Source: Tateyamaria omphalii (GTDB lineage: Bacteria > Pseudomonadota > Alphaproteobacteria > Rhodobacterales > Rhodobacteraceae). From it: DNA of 64,000 bases. The notes beneath the pieces are model-generated. The model did not search any database and was not told the origin of the DNA. It saw only the letters and a list, made by a program, of their open reading frames with translations. The stretch is taken from contig NZ_JAHVHT010000005.1 of the NCBI RefSeq assembly GCF_019802125.1, positions 186,001-250,000 on the forward strand, written 5' to 3'. This document shows positions 63,361-64,000 of the stretch, in pieces. The translations under genes and the position numbers were made by a program. Within the stretch, counting starts at the first letter, position 1. The number at the start of each line of letters is the position of its first letter.

Positions 63361-64000
63361 ATGCGTACCATCATTGCAGCACCGCTTATCCTGACCGTAG
63401 CGCCCGTCTTTGCTGAACCCCTCACGATCACTGCTGACATCTGGGCAGACAATTGGTTCGAGATGTCGGTGAACGGCACCAAGGTGCTTGAGGACAGCGT
63501 TCCAATCACGACCGAGAGATCCTTCAATGCGGAAACCGTGACATTCACAGTTGAGCCGCCGATGACCATCGCCATCAAGGCAATGGATTTCAAAGAGAAT
63601 GACAGTGGTCTGGAATACATCGGGACCGGTCGCCAGCAGATGGGAGACGGGGGTCTGATTGCCCAATTCATGGATGCAGTGACCGGCGAAACCATTGCTG
63701 TAACGGATGATACGATGCGCTGTCTTGTTGTGCACCATGCTCCGATTGATCGCGCGTGTGAGAGGTCCGGCAATCCGGTTGCAGGCCAAGGCGCCTGCGG
63801 GTTCGAGATGACCGCAGAGCCCGAAGATTGGACTTTGCCCGCATTTGACCCGTCGGACTGGCCACAAGCGACACTTCATTCTGCCCGCGCCGTCGATCCG
63901 AAGGATGGTTACGACACTATAAGCTGGTCACCGCAGGCTCAGTTCATCTGGGGTCCCGACCTTGAACGGGACAATACAATCCTTTGCCGCGTCACCATAG
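63361..64000 (+). CDS. Exported protein of unknown function, 3' end outside the window
   Basis: An open frame of 213 codons running off the end of the window. A ribosome site (AAAGGAGAA) precedes the ATG. The N-terminus MRTIIAAPLILTVAPVFA is a short signal peptide. The mature part is beta-rich (TITADIWADNWFEMSVNGTKVLED, TVEPPMTIAIKAMDF) and carries several Cys (MRCLVVHHAPIDRACERSGN, GACGFEM). Trp-rich segments near the current end (WPQATLHSARAVDP, FIWGPD) resemble sugar-binding jelly-roll domains, but I do not assign a family. It is the fourth gene of the operon that starts at 61163. Confidence 0.8.
   Translation, partial: MRTIIAAPLILTVAPVFAEPLTITADIWADNWFEMSVNGTKVLEDSVPITTERSFNAETVTFTVEPPMTIAIKAMDFKENDSGLEYIGTGRQQMGDGGLIAQFMDAVTGETIAVTDDTMRCLVVHHAPIDRACERSGNPVAGQGACGFEMTAEPEDWTLPAFDPSDWPQATLHSARAVDPKDGYDTISWSPQAQFIWGPDLERDNTILCRVTI

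Overview
The window looks like a chromosome or chromid segment from a marine Roseobacter-group alphaproteobacterium (Rhodobacterales). This rests on the GC-rich codon use, a MaoC-Pta/AckA pair, RepAB-type partition genes next to DUF1403 and ScpB, and valS on the same molecule. No tRNA, rRNA, CRISPR array or intact insertion sequence was seen. All functional statements come from reading motifs; no search was run.

Layout. (1) 1-2270: acetate metabolism (end of a MaoC-phosphotransacetylase, then acetate kinase). (2) 2.3-7.4 kb: a segregation-type module, repA-repB without repC, a tyrosine recombinase whose catalytic Tyr is replaced by Asp, a dif-like inverted repeat in that gene's promoter, a DUF1403 gene and scpB. 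(3) 7.6-11.9 kb: a class II Fic protein with three TATAACYC boxes before its start, then valS. (4) 12.4-24.7 kb: an accessory region. Two paralogous nucleotidyltransferase-like genes flank a four-gene minus-strand set (oxidoreductase-like, glycosyltransferase, unknown, small-molecule kinase-like) and a peptide-export module: C39-peptidase ABC transporter, two unknown genes, a 54-codon double-glycine peptide gene and an HlyD-type adaptor. (5) 25-28 kb: glycerate kinase and an SLC13-type carrier. (6) 28.2-35 kb: an EF-hand protein, a P-loop protein, an ABC exporter-like protein with a dead ATPase domain, a histidine kinase/response regulator pair, and a LysR regulator.

(7) 35-42.2 kb: a tightly coupled minus-strand cluster of membrane desaturase, the two subunits of a B12-dependent glutamate (methylaspartate) mutase, a LysE exporter, a quinone oxidoreductase, an EamA exporter and a PLP decarboxylase. 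It suggests a route glutamate -> 3-methylaspartate -> decarboxylated beta-amino acid, with export. (8) 43-54.6 kb: three small genes and a 3358-residue protein of unknown function; two of the small proteins resemble the giant protein's N-terminus. (9) 54.8-58.8 kb: a multidomain extracellular nuclease with N-terminal RTX repeats. (10) 58.9-64 kb: a second two-component system divergent from an EF-hand / YHYH / PEBP / unknown exported-protein operon, with a symmetric array of TTTGTCKC boxes between them.

The strongest candidates for undescribed systems are the double-glycine peptide cluster (21.9 kb), the glutamate-mutase/decarboxylase/exporter cluster (35-42 kb) and the giant protein with its small paralogues (43-54.6 kb).
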